NCBI GenBank assembly: GCA_050943595.1
Contig: JBMNPM010000014.1
Span: 1 to 38,898 of the forward strand
Length of the DNA: 38,898 nucleotides
Reading direction: 5' to 3'
From: JAXGXJ01 sp050943595
Lineage (GTDB): Bacteria > Actinomycetota > Thermoleophilia > RBG-16-64-13
Position 1 is the first letter of the stretch. Each line of letters opens with the position of its first letter. The position numbers were made by a program, and so were the translations under genes. This document shows, piece by piece, positions 8,566 to 16,428 of this stretch. The notes under the pieces were generated by a model. It ran no database searches, was not told the DNA's origin, and saw nothing but the letters and a program-made list of their open reading frames with translations.

Positions 8566-9012
8566 ATGATTAGATCACTAGCTACTCGGAGCTTCGCAAT
8601 TGTTGCGGCAGTTATCGTTGGGTTGGCCATCGGTGTCGTGGGCGGTAGTATCGCTCTTGCCAAGAACCCTGATAACCAATCCTCGTCATTGGCCGTGGCC
8701 AGCTATACGAAGAACGCACAGGGCTTGACCTATGGCTCGGATTTGTATGCGAAGTCGCCGCAGGACGCACCGGATTTAGTCTTGGCCATGGCGACGAACG
8801 GCGAGGAAGGCTACGTCCTGCGCACAGATTTGGAGGAACCAATGCCTACGTCGCCACAGGAGGCGCTGGCGCAGCAGGCTGCCCGAGCTGGGAAGGACCG
8901 CGTAATTCCGGTGTACGAATCGGACGGAATCACGCAGATCGGTGTATTCATGGTCGGAGGTGGCAGAATCGTCACTCAAGACGGTGAGGTGGGTCCTTCT
9001 TCACCGAACTAG
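8566..9012 (+). CDS. secreted protein with BlaR1-type C-terminal peptide-like domain
   Basis: This 148-residue protein has one N-terminal signal/anchor helix (FAIVAAVIVGLAIGVVGGSIALA). The domain after it carries the order LTYGSDLYAKSPQDAPDLVLAMATNGEEGYVLRTDL. That string is well known from many Gram-positive secreted proteins and from the C-termini of BlaR1-like peptidases (TYGSA...PDLI.A.G.DG..GYV...DL). It is followed by SPQEALAQQAARAGKDRVIPVYESDG and IGVF. The role of this small domain is unknown. ATG at 8566 sits after GAGGAG with good spacing, 11 nt downstream of the stop of the gene before; an upstream in-frame ATG at 8518 overlaps that gene and is less likely. Confidence 0.75.
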   Translation: MIRSLATRSFAIVAAVIVGLAIGVVGGSIALAKNPDNQSSSLAVASYTKNAQGLTYGSDLYAKSPQDAPDLVLAMATNGEEGYVLRTDLEEPMPTSPQEALAQQAARAGKDRVIPVYESDGITQIGVFMVGGGRIVTQDGEVGPSSPN

Positions 9013-9122
9013 GTCCTACTACTCCAGGATGTGGCGAGCATCCAATTGAACGAGCCGATGCGGAGCCCGGGGCGTTCCATATGTCGCTTGTTCTGAAGCT
9101 GGCCAGAGCCTAAGATTCAAGT

Positions 9123-9368
9123 ATGGCGCGGTGCTCTCCGCATAATGACAGATTTCGGTGGGCCAAGCGGATACTGGTTATAGTCGCGGCTTTGTCTGCT
9201 CTGTTATTCGTAGGTGTCGCGGCGTACGTTGCATATCTTTTCGTGCGCAGCTGGGCTGGGCTTCCTTTGCGGTATGTACTCCTCTTGGTCATTCCATTGG
9301 GCGTCGCAGTGCTCGCGTCTGTGCTACTTGCTGCTCTTGAACGCAGGCGCGTTCGGACCTCTTGCTGA
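9123..9368 (+). CDS. small two-helix membrane protein
   Basis: This 81-residue protein has two predicted membrane helices (ILVIVAALSALLFVGVAAYVAYLF and YVLLLVIPLGVAVLASVLLAAL) and a basic tail (ERRRVRTSC). There is no recognisable motif and no strong Shine-Dalgarno. The hydrophobic pattern is better than chance for this GC content, but a remnant of a longer gene is possible. Confidence 0.45.
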   Translation: MARCSPHNDRFRWAKRILVIVAALSALLFVGVAAYVAYLFVRSWAGLPLRYVLLLVIPLGVAVLASVLLAALERRRVRTSC

Positions 9369-9594
9369 TTCTCTGAGAGGTAAGGCTGGTCGTTGGTCGT
9401 TTTGGCGTGTCCCTGCAGCGGGACTGAAGCAATCCATCCACAATCGGCTGTTGAAGAAAGGGGGCGCTTGATGACGTAGGTTTCTTGCTGCTTTTTTCCG
9501 TGAAGACCCAACCAGATTCCAGACCTCTTCATCGAACCTCAGTCATTAACTCCAATTCATCGCGGAAGCAACGAGCGAAGTCGGAGGAATAACT

Positions 9595-9723
9595 ATGGAT
9601 CGGAAGCTGATTAGACTGGCCGTTGTGGTAGCTCTGTCGTTGCTGCTTGTCGTCGTGCTTGCTGGCACCGGTATCCCCCTCCCCTCCGAACCAAAGCCAC
9701 CCTTAAGACATATGGTCGAATGA
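9595..9723 (+). pseudogene. N-terminus of secreted protein truncated by IS3
   Basis: ATG at 9595 follows a strong Shine-Dalgarno (GGAGG, 5-nt spacing). It opens a signal-peptide-like stretch (LIRLAVVVALSLLLVVVLAGTG) that then runs into the left end of the IS3-family element. The last residues therefore belong to the insertion sequence and the frame stops at 9723 after only 42 codons. The host gene is cut off here, and I could not recognise its other half on the right side of the element. Confidence 0.55.
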
Positions 9724-9742
9724 GACCAGGAGGTGCCAGGAG

Positions 9743-10003
9743 GTGGCAGACGTGTCCAAAGAGATCCCCGAGAACGTTCAACGCTGGACGGCCAAGAGAC
9801 GAGCGGCGTTGGTTTTGAATATCTTGAAAGGTGAGACCTCGATCCAAGAGGCGGCTCGTACCCGCGGCCTCACTGTAGCTGAAGTCGAGGAGTGGAAAGA
9901 ACGATATCTCTCAGCCGCCGAGAACGCTCTTCGCACTCGCCCCAAAGATGAAGAGGCTCTGAAGGACGAGCTGGTCAAGAAGCTCGGGGCAGAAGGTTGG
10001 TGA
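9743..10003 (+). CDS. IS3-family orfA (helix-turn-helix protein), frameshifted end
   Basis: This 86-residue protein resembles OrfA of IS3-group elements. VQRWTAKRRAALVLNILKGETSIQEAARTRGLTVAEVEEWKERYLS contains the helix-turn-helix that recognises the element ends, followed by a charged helix (ALRTRPKDEEALKDELVKKL). The frame ends as LGAEGW. Reading a GGGG run near 9985 as GGG restores the expected continuation QKVGELVLDMDILKEAQKG, which is open to about 10060. So the native C-terminus, where orfA normally meets orfB, is lost by a one-base insertion. Confidence 0.75.
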   Translation: MADVSKEIPENVQRWTAKRRAALVLNILKGETSIQEAARTRGLTVAEVEEWKERYLSAAENALRTRPKDEEALKDELVKKLGAEGW

Positions 10004-10089
10004 ACTCGTCCTTGACATGGACATCTTAAAGGAGGCCCAAAAAGGGACACCCTTTTGTACGGGAGACGTCCGACGAGTGAAGGACGCCC

Positions 10090-10340
10090 GTGCCTCAGGT
10101 CTCCGTGCGCCGTATCTGCCGGGTGCTCGGTGTCTCTCGATCAGCTGTTGCCAGCGAGAACATCTCTTCCGAGGCGACCCCCATCCGCCGACCACTCAAT
10201 TCCTTCCTGGTCGAGCGCATCAGGGGGCTCATCTCTGAAACATCCCACCTACGGATACCGTCGCCTATGGGCCGTGCTGCGCTTCCGCGAAGGCCTCGTC
10301 ATACACAAGAAGACGGTCTACCGCATCCTTACGTATCAAT
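10090..10340 (+). pseudogene. IS3-family orfB, 5' fragment
   Basis: The fragment encodes the N-terminal region of an IS3 OrfB transposase. VPQVSVRRICRVLGVSRSAV is read in one frame and, after an extra A in an AAA run near 10240, HPTYGYRRLWAVLRFREGLVIHKKTVYRIL in the next. HPTYGYRR is the typical pre-catalytic helix motif of this family. The gene is cut by the left end of the IS21 element at 10341 and resumes at 13044. Confidence 0.85.
10335..10339. repeat. target-site duplication ATCAA, left copy
   Basis: ATCAA occurs here and again at 13044-13048, directly outside the IS21 element (one extra T at 10340 on the left). A 5-bp duplication is within the range known for IS21-family insertion. Confidence 0.6.
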
Positions 10341-10446
10341 TGATTATTTCGAGCTGTAACGGCACCTGTTCCGACCCATCGGTCATGCGTTTCGAGCGCC
10401 GGCACCCATTATGGGCACTGGCACCCGTTTCGAGCCGTCGGCACCC

Positions 10447-10746
10447 TTAGATCACGCGGTACGTCCCGAGCTCCCCGTCGTCGAACGCCTCGGGATGGGC
10501 GATCGGCAGGACGGTGGCCTCGTCGTCGTAGACCGTGGCGAACCTGCCGTAGCCATGGTAATCGTGCGTTATGAAGACCGCAAGCTCGAACAGCGGCCCG
10601 TAAGGCGACGCATCGATGTCCTCATCCGCGATATGGCCTGTTGCCTCGTCCACGATTTCGTCCTCCAAATCCTTCGGCACAGCCATCCAGAGGTGCTGCG
10701 AGCACACCTTGCGCAGCGCCGCCCTAATCTTTCTTCTGCTCGGCAT
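10447..10746 (-). CDS. third ORF of the IS21 element, uncharacterised acidic protein
   Basis: This 99-residue protein has a basic N-terminus (PSRRKIRAALRKV) and an acidic rest (DLEDEIVDEATGHIADEDIDASPYG, then VFITHDYHGYGRFATVYDDE). It starts 23 nt inside the end of istB, behind AGGAG, and stops just before the left terminal repeats. It therefore belongs to the IS21 transcription unit. Standard IS21 elements carry only istA and istB. This could be an accessory transposition factor, a regulator, or a passenger. No known domain is recognised. Confidence 0.7.
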   Translation of the reverse strand: MPSRRKIRAALRKVCSQHLWMAVPKDLEDEIVDEATGHIADEDIDASPYGPLFELAVFITHDYHGYGRFATVYDDEATVLPIAHPEAFDDGELGTYRVI

Positions 10747-11410
10747 AGGCTCTCAGCTCCTCGTCCATGCAGCGCTCCCGCATCGAGACCTCGCCCTTGA
10801 GCTCGACCTTGTATGCGCTGTTCTTCAACCTGTCGACGATCGACTCGGCTGCCGGGTAGTCGCCCATGCGCTTCGGCCAGCCCTCCACGCGGTACTGCGC
10901 GCAGATGATTGTCGGCCTCTTCGCGCGGATGCGCGCGTCGACGACGACGTACAGCTCGTCGACGGCCCCGGGCTTGACGTCCTCGCTGAGGAGCCAGTCG
11001 TCGACCACGAGCAGCTGGCGGTTCTTGAGCTGCTTGACGCGCTTGGCGTGCGCGGCGGGGTCGTGCCTGAGCGTGCCGAGCTCGTCGACCATCTCGGGCA
11101 TCGACACGCACTCCACCTTGTAGAACTGGCAGCACGCCGAGAGCGCGAGCGCCGAGACGAGCCATGACTTCCCGGCGCCGCTCGCGCCCAGCACGATCAC
11201 GTTGTGGCCCTTGGGGATGTAGGCGCACGACGCGAGCCTGTCGACGAGCCTGATGTCGAGCTCGCGGTCGGCGTCCGTGATGAGGTCCTCGATGCACGCT
11301 TCCGGGCAGGGCAGGTGCGCCGCCTTTATCAGGCTGTTCACCTTGGTGGCCATCCTCTCCTCGTAGAGGCGGTCGACCAGTATGTCGAGCCATTCCTCCT
11401 TGGTGAGGTT
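10724..11410 (-). CDS. istB: IS21 helper ATPase IstB
   Basis: The AAA+ helper of IS21 transposition is recognised by EEWLDILVDRLYEERMATKVNSLIKAA at its N-terminal part and Walker A GASGAGKSW. Walker B is LLVVDDW, and later come PTIICAQYRVEGW and ESIVDRL, all in IstB order. IstB oligomerises on DNA with ATP and directs the transposase IstA. Its start is unclear: the frame is continuous with istA upstream, with no stop between them. An internal ATG at 11353 has a strong Shine-Dalgarno (AGGAGAGG) but would remove about 20 conserved residues. So the gene may be expressed as a fusion or from an internal start. Confidence 0.85.
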   Translation of the reverse strand, partial: NLTKEEWLDILVDRLYEERMATKVNSLIKAAHLPCPEACIEDLITDADRELDIRLVDRLASCAYIPKGHNVIVLGASGAGKSWLVSALALSACCQFYKVECVSMPEMVDELGTLRHDPAAHAKRVKQLKNRQLLVVDDWLLSEDVKPGAVDELYVVVDARIRAKRPTIICAQYRVEGWPKRMGDYPAAESIVDRLKNSAYKVELKGEVSMRERCMDEELRAYAEQKKD

Positions 11411-12846
11411 GCCGGCCGCGCCGTCGACGGAGGACGCGGCGGCGCAAGTCTCCTCCAGACCCTTGGCGCCAACCGATTCGCGTTTGGCGAGCAACTTCCC
11501 GCACCAGCGCCATCCCTGCTCCTCGGCGGTCCTCGACGCCAAGAAGGACTCGACCACGGCGGGCGTGGACGTCCCGACCTCCCGCGCCTGCAGGCGGTAC
11601 CATCCGTTGTCGTGTTCGAGGAAGCCGGCATGGCTCTTCGGTCTGTGCTCGGGCGCGGTCACGCTCTCGCCGCGCGGCTTCGACAGGTCGCGAACGTGGC
11701 TGGCGACGCGCTCACCGTCGCAGAACACTTCGACCTTCGACGCCGTCCAGCGCACCTCGACGTATCGGCCCACGAGGCGGTGGGGCACGGAGTAGTAGAC
11801 TCCATCTTGCGTGAGCAGCACGTGGTAGCTCTTGGGCACCTTGACCGGAGACCCCATCGGGCTATCTTGAAGGGGCGGGCGGGCAGCGGTTGCAGCGCCT
11901 CCCGCTCGGCCCCCCTCGAACTTCTCGTCGCGGCTTCCGGCCTTCTTCTGGAACGGGCGCGAGTTCAGGTCGGCGAGCTTCTCGAGAATCGCCTCGTTGA
12001 GCTCGTCGAAGTCGAAGAACACGCGGTCGCGTAGCATGTTGCGGATCCTGTTGGCGATCTTGCCGACGCTGCTCTCCACCGAGGCCTTCCTGCGCGGCGA
12101 ACGGGGGCGTGCGGGATGACCGCCACGTTGCAGTGCTCGGCGAACTCGCGAAGCGTACGGTTGAGCACGATCTCCTCGGGAGTGTGATTGACTACGCTGG
12201 CACGAAGGTTGTCGATCGTGAGAAGACGCGGGGCGCCCCCGTAGAAGGAGAACGCGTCGGCGCTCGCCTGGCACCACGTCTCGACCTCCATGTTCGGGTA
12301 GGCGGCCACGAGCGTCTTCTGGCTGTACGGCAGGCACGCCACGAACAACCACGCGTCGTGCAGCTCACCGGTGAGCTCGTCCGTGACGGCCATCTTCTTG
12401 CCAGCCCAATCGAATTCTCCGAGGTCTCCTGGTATGTACTTCCTGGTCACAGCGGTGTCGTGGTTGTCGCACCACGCCGCGTGCAGCTCGTAGAAACGCG
12501 TGTAGCTGTAGGGCTTCTCGAAGTTGCGCACCGCAAGCATGGCGTACTCCTCCCACAGCAGCGACAGCGCAATCGTGCGGTCGCGCTCCATCTCGCGCTG
12601 AACCTTCTCGAAGTCGATTTTGGCGAACCCCTCTGACTGGTCTCGCGGCCTGCCCCTGATCAGCTCGTAGGCGGCCTGCTCGCTCAGGCCGGCGACGTCG
12701 TCCCACGATACACCCTTCCCGCCGGCCAGCTTCAGGACGTCCTGCACGGTCGACCTCGCGCATCCGCATGCGGTCGCGATTTGCGATTGCGACATGCGGT
12801 TGGCGTGGTGTCTCAGGATGCCCCGGTAACTCACGTTCTTTCCCAC
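11411..12846 (-). pseudogene. istA: IS21 transposase IstA, frameshifted and joined to istB
   Basis: GTG at 12846 with AAAGGGG upstream begins a helix-turn-helix (MSQSQIATACGCARSTVQDVL). The DDE catalytic core follows: the first Asp in PGDLGEFDWAGKK, the second in RLLTIDNLRASV, and the Glu in RRKASVESSVGKIAN. The first frame runs from 12846 to a stop at 11965, but the conserved text changes frame near 12105. Adding one C to a CCCCC run (minus strand) restores HAPRSPRRKASVE. The catalytic Glu therefore lies beyond the frameshift and the first-frame product is inactive. The C-terminal beta-barrel part (VPKSYHVLLTQDGVYYSVPH) continues directly into IstB. Confidence 0.85.
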
Positions 12847-13043
12847 GTGGTCACCCCTTTCTGCTCGATGACGCGGTCGTCCTTGCCGCGCCACGGCAGA
12901 TTGTCGCGCAAGAGAAGGCCCCGCCGACTCAACAGTGCCGACGGGGCATATGGGGTGCCGATGGCTCGGAACGGGTGCCATTCAGGTTCGGAGGGGGTGC
13001 CGCCAACTATCGTAGGAAGTGACGGTTTGCGTCGAAATAATCA

Positions 13044-13462
13044 ATCAAGAAGTGGTTCTGCCATGAACGTCGGCGCACCCCACGGCCACGTGTGCACGGT
13101 CGCGTCTCTGTTGCCACAACTTCCAATCAGCGCTCTCGCTATCGATGTCGCTCACATTGACTGCGGAAGAGACGGCCGGGGGCATCTGGTCGCCGTCATC
13201 GACTGCCGTGACCGTGAGATCGTGGGATATGAGTTCTCACTTCGGGGACGGCCCAAAGAGGCAGAACGGAGTGATCGAACGCTTCTTCCGTAGCCCGAAA
13301 GAGGAGTGCGTGTGGCAGCACAATTTCAGGAGTTTCGCTGAAGTCCGACAACACGTCCGCAGCCGGATCGACCACTACAACGAGGAACGGCCCCATCAGA
13401 GTCTTGGTTACCTAAGTCCCCGGCAGCATCGTGAGCGTCAACACGTGCAGTTGGTGGCTTGA
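13044..13462 (+). pseudogene. IS3-family orfB, 3' fragment with internal deletion
   Basis: This is the rest of the split orfB. KWFCHERRRTPRPRVHGRVS is followed, after a frame change, by AIDVAHIDCGRDGRGHLVAVIDCRDREIVGYEFSLRG with the first catalytic Asp. Then, in the third frame, comes QNGVIERFFRSPKEECVWQHNF with the catalytic Glu, ending in NEERPHQSLGYLSPRQ. Between GRPKE and RQNGVIE roughly 80 residues that normally carry the second catalytic Asp are missing. The copy was therefore unable to transpose even before counting the IS21 insertion. Confidence 0.85.
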
Positions 13463-13677
13463 TTTGGGGGGCAGTACATTTTCTCCCTCGCCATGGGCGC
13501 CGCCCACCGGAAGGCGCTCTGGTATCACTGAGGGGCGATCAGCCCACTGCATCACCTTGGGCGTTGAGCAGATTGAGAAGCGAGAGCTGCTCAAGATCGG
13601 TTCTTGGTAACACGCTGTCGACGCCTAAGTCAGGAAGGCGATTGGAGGGTAGAGATTATTCCCCGAAGGTTATAGGT
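13463..13677. other. non-coding stretch right of the IS3 element
   Basis: About 215 bases between the IS3 fragment and the SGNH gene. I see no ORF with a ribosome site, no tRNA-derived repeat and no clear second attachment site. It is likely the right border zone of the island. Confidence 0.3.
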
Positions 13678-14802
13678 TTATTCTACCAGTCCGGCATTCT
13701 TAAGGAATTCGGCTAGCGCTTGGGCCACCACCTGATTGCCGTACGCACTCCAATGGTGTCCGTCCACGCTCTCGAATTGCCTGTGATGTCGTTGCCAATC
13801 GGCTGAGAACGCGTGTCGAAGATCTAGGAAATAGCACTGTGGGTTAGCGCGACATGCCATCTGAATTGCAGCTGCATCAGGTTCCATCTGGTTGGCGGTC
13901 AATTGGGCCGGAGACAGATATCGCGGCCCATCAGCCACAAATACGATATTCGTGTCGGGATTCTCTGCACACAGCTGGTCCACCATGAACTTAGCCGGCC
14001 GCAGGAGGGCTAGGTTTGATTCACCGGTCGGCTGGTTATCAGTGGTCTTTGGTGCCGGCGAGTCGTTGTCTTGCAGGTTGGCATCCTTAATGGGGGCTTC
14101 TCCCAGCCCCGATATTTCCATCCCGGCATTAAAAAGAAGGTAACGAGCGGTTGCAGAGGAGTTAACCGCGTGTTTTAAACTCGTAAGTCGCGATTCGTAT
14201 GCAGTCGGGGGTATTTCTTGGAAGGTTGTTCCGGCAATCCCTAGTTGGAACCACTTGGGAGATTGCACTCCATTTTCTCGGAGGCTAGATGAAACATCTC
14301 TCCTGTTGACGAAGATAACCAAAAGCGAAGGTTGATAGCACTGTTTCACGTATCGGGCGACGGCAACGTATTGCTGCAGGTACCAACCTGACTTGGCGAA
14401 GGAATAGACATCGTACCGGCCCGCCAAAGCAGTAGACAAATATCGGTCGACATGCTTGTCAACATCAGAAAGTAACCCTTCGATGTATGAATCGCCCAGG
14501 ATAGCGATCAGAGGCAATGATCGCTCAGGAGGCGGCAAGTAGTCAACGGCGCTTATCCAGCCAGCGTTGTTAATTCGCCAGAACCCGGCTGGCGTTCCTA
14601 GTCGGCCATAAGTGAGTAGGCCGGTTGTGTGCCACTCAGGATCATACTTATCGATCTTAAAGGTTGTGTCAAAATGCGACAACGGAAGTTGCGAGGCATG
14701 TATCACCGTTCTAAAGACTACTTCGGAGGTGCACCCCAGTAGCAAAATAAACGCTACGAGCCGAACAAAAAAACGAAATGGAGTTGAATTAGAACTGAAC
14801 AT
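13678..14802 (-). CDS. SGNH-type acyl hydrolase/transferase, membrane-anchored
   Basis: This 374-residue protein has an N-terminal membrane anchor (FFVRLVAFILLLGC, about residues 11-24). The extracytoplasmic domain carries the SGNH block I GDSYIEG (residues 103-109, catalytic Ser106) and a C-terminal block V with Asp347 and His350 in SVDGHHWSAYG. This matches the AlgX/AlgJ/DltD-like partners of MBOAT acyltransferases. They accept an acyl group exported by the membrane enzyme and place it on a cell-surface polysaccharide or wall polymer. Its start overlaps the end of the MBOAT gene by 14 nt on the same strand, which strongly supports the pairing. The substrate polymer cannot be told from this window. 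Confidence 0.82.
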   Translation of the reverse strand: MFSSNSTPFRFFVRLVAFILLLGCTSEVVFRTVIHASQLPLSHFDTTFKIDKYDPEWHTTGLLTYGRLGTPAGFWRINNAGWISAVDYLPPPERSLPLIAILGDSYIEGLLSDVDKHVDRYLSTALAGRYDVYSFAKSGWYLQQYVAVARYVKQCYQPSLLVIFVNRRDVSSSLRENGVQSPKWFQLGIAGTTFQEIPPTAYESRLTSLKHAVNSSATARYLLFNAGMEISGLGEAPIKDANLQDNDSPAPKTTDNQPTGESNLALLRPAKFMVDQLCAENPDTNIVFVADGPRYLSPAQLTANQMEPDAAAIQMACRANPQCYFLDLRHAFSADWQRHHRQFESVDGHHWSAYGNQVVAQALAEFLKNAGLVE

Positions 14803-16216
14803 AGATACCAGCCCGGTTGCCGAAATATCCTCCCAGCAAGAGAAGTACGCACAGGGCCAGATAGGTGGCCCAGCGAGCGGTCACAGGGATCATACCCAAA
14901 TCAAGGCCATGCTCGCGTCGGCTCATAATTCCTTCCCATATGAGCAACGCTACCGAACCGCCCAGCCAAGGAAGATAGCGCAGATGATCAACCTCAAGAT
15001 AGGGCCTGGATATGGCCGTTGTTATGTAGTGGAACGCATCTGTGATGGTGGGCGCGCGGAACAGCACCCACGCAAGGGAAACCAAGAAAAATACCATTAC
15101 TCCTGAGCCTACGAGCTTCATAGTACTCGCACTGCCCGAGCTTGTGCGCAGTCTATACCTTCGCAAGACAGCGCCTGGCAGCTGATACAGGCCATGTAAT
15201 ACGCCCCACGCGACGAATGTCCAGTTTGCGCCGTGCCATACACCAATTATGGAGAACGTCAAGATTAGGTTGAAGGCGTGGCGGAGTGTGCGAACCCTGT
15301 TTCCGCCTAATGGTATGTAAATATAGTCACGTGCCCATGTAGAAAGCGATATATGCCATCGATGCCAAAACGTCCTTATACTGGTAGAGAAGTATGGGTA
15401 GGAGAAGTTATTAGCAAGTTTTATGCCAAATAGTTTACCACTGCCTATTGCCATATCGGCATACCCGGAAAAATCGCAATATATTTGTATAGAGTATAGG
15501 AAAGCACCTATGCACAAGGATAAACCATCTAACGATGTGTAATGAGACCATATGTAGTCTACCTGGGTGCCAATGCCGTTAGCTACTAGCATTTTTTTTA
15601 TTAAGCCCCATAAGAACTGACGTATCCCATCTTTTGCTATATCAATTTTAAATGTTCTATACGTAGTAAGTTGGGGTAATAAATGGACGGGACGTGTGAT
15701 TGGACCAGCTAGAAGCTGTGGGAAGAAGCTCAGAGCTACAAAAAAGGCAAGTACGTCGCTACTAGGTGAAGCATGCTGACGATATACGTCGATTAAGTAT
15801 GAAACAGACTGGAAGGTATAATAGCTGAGGCCAATTGGGATGATTATGGATAAGATCGGCTGTGATATAGTTAGGCCAAAGCTTGACAACATGGAGGCAA
15901 AAGACTCGGTAAAGAAGTTGAAATACTTTAACACTCCAAGTGCGCCAAGGCTGATAAAAAGTAGGATGATGAGTATGATGCGCCGTTCTTGCCGAGACTG
16001 AGTGCGATGTATCCAATGGGCACCCCAGAATGATATAGCCGATATGGCCGCAAGAAGAACACACCATCTCCAGTCCCACCAAGCATAAAAACTGTAGCTC
16101 ATCACGAGCAGCGTGATGTTTTGGGATAACCGTTTGTGCCGGAGCCGTGTTGCTGCCCAGTAGATGCCAAAGGCGAGGAGGAGGACTAACCAGTATTGAT
16201 AGCTTGTGAACAGCAT
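14789..16216 (-). CDS. MBOAT family membrane-bound O-acyltransferase (AlgI-like)
   Basis: This 475-residue polytopic protein has about ten or more hydrophobic segments and the diagnostic MBOAT/AlgI texts. These are IIPIGLSYYTFQSVSYLIDVYR, LLAGPITRP, QIYCDFSGYADMAIGSGKLFGI, FWHRWHISLSTWARDYIYIPLGG and IIGVWHGANWTFVAWGVLHG, the last with the invariant catalytic His. Such enzymes move acetyl groups from cytoplasmic donors across the membrane to a partner SGNH protein. It is the first gene of a two-gene operon with the SGNH hydrolase. Codon use is clearly more AT-rich than in genes to the right, pointing to separate ancestry. Confidence 0.92.
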   Translation of the reverse strand: MLFTSYQYWLVLLLAFGIYWAATRLRHKRLSQNITLLVMSYSFYAWWDWRWCVLLAAISAISFWGAHWIHRTQSRQERRIILIILLFISLGALGVLKYFNFFTESFASMLSSFGLTISQPILSIIIPIGLSYYTFQSVSYLIDVYRQHASPSSDVLAFFVALSFFPQLLAGPITRPVHLLPQLTTYRTFKIDIAKDGIRQFLWGLIKKMLVANGIGTQVDYIWSHYTSLDGLSLCIGAFLYSIQIYCDFSGYADMAIGSGKLFGIKLANNFSYPYFSTSIRTFWHRWHISLSTWARDYIYIPLGGNRVRTLRHAFNLILTFSIIGVWHGANWTFVAWGVLHGLYQLPGAVLRRYRLRTSSGSASTMKLVGSGVMVFFLVSLAWVLFRAPTITDAFHYITTAISRPYLEVDHLRYLPWLGGSVALLIWEGIMSRREHGLDLGMIPVTARWATYLALCVLLLLGGYFGNRAGIYVQF

Positions 16217-16428
16217 TTACAGAATGAGGTTCTGTTCAGTTAGGAGTGGCACTAGAGGTTTCCTTCGCGATCGCCAGGGTGTAATGCTCTCTCTATATTC
16301 TTGTTATATTCCCGTGGGAGATATCATCGGTCTACCTGCCTGATTTCTCAAGCCTCCATTACTTTTATGTCTCGCGCTATCAAGGTTATGGCAAACTTAC
16401 GGGACATGACTGTGGATCCATACTTACA

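Larger units (their letters stand above)
10341..13043 (-). mobile_element. IS21-family insertion sequence (2.7 kb)
   Basis: The element encodes IstA and IstB on the minus strand and an extra small ORF. Its ends share the perfect 12-bp inverted repeat TGATTATTTCGA (10341-10352 and the complement at 13032-13043), starting with TG and ending with CA as usual for the family. Inside each end lie repeated copies of a GGCACCC-NTTCGA-type unit (10361-10448 and, complemented, 12948-13015), which match the multiple transposase-binding repeats typical of IS21. Codon use is extremely GC-rich at third positions compared with neighbours, which suggests recent arrival from another host. Confidence 0.88.
9672..13478 (+). 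mobile_element. IS3-family element, interrupted by IS21
   Basis: The element is defined by an orfA-like gene (9743) and two pieces of an orfB DDE transposase on either side of an IS21-family insertion. Weak terminal inverted repeats can be proposed. CCGAACCAAAGCCACC on the left (about 9687-9702) resembles the complement of the right end (CCCAAATCAAGCCACC read on the minus strand, within 13453-13478). Exact ends and target duplication were not resolved. Without the inner IS21 the element would be about 1.1 kb, shorter than usual because orfB has an internal deletion. Confidence 0.65.

Noticed and set aside
11204..12034. Long plus-strand open frame across the IS21 element
   Set aside because: Shadow of istA/istB caused by extreme third-position GC; no motif and no ribosome site.
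13463..13700. Second attachment site (copy of the tRNA 3' end) at the right island border
   Set aside because: No repeat of the tRNA 3' segment was visible by eye here; an exact-match search would be needed.
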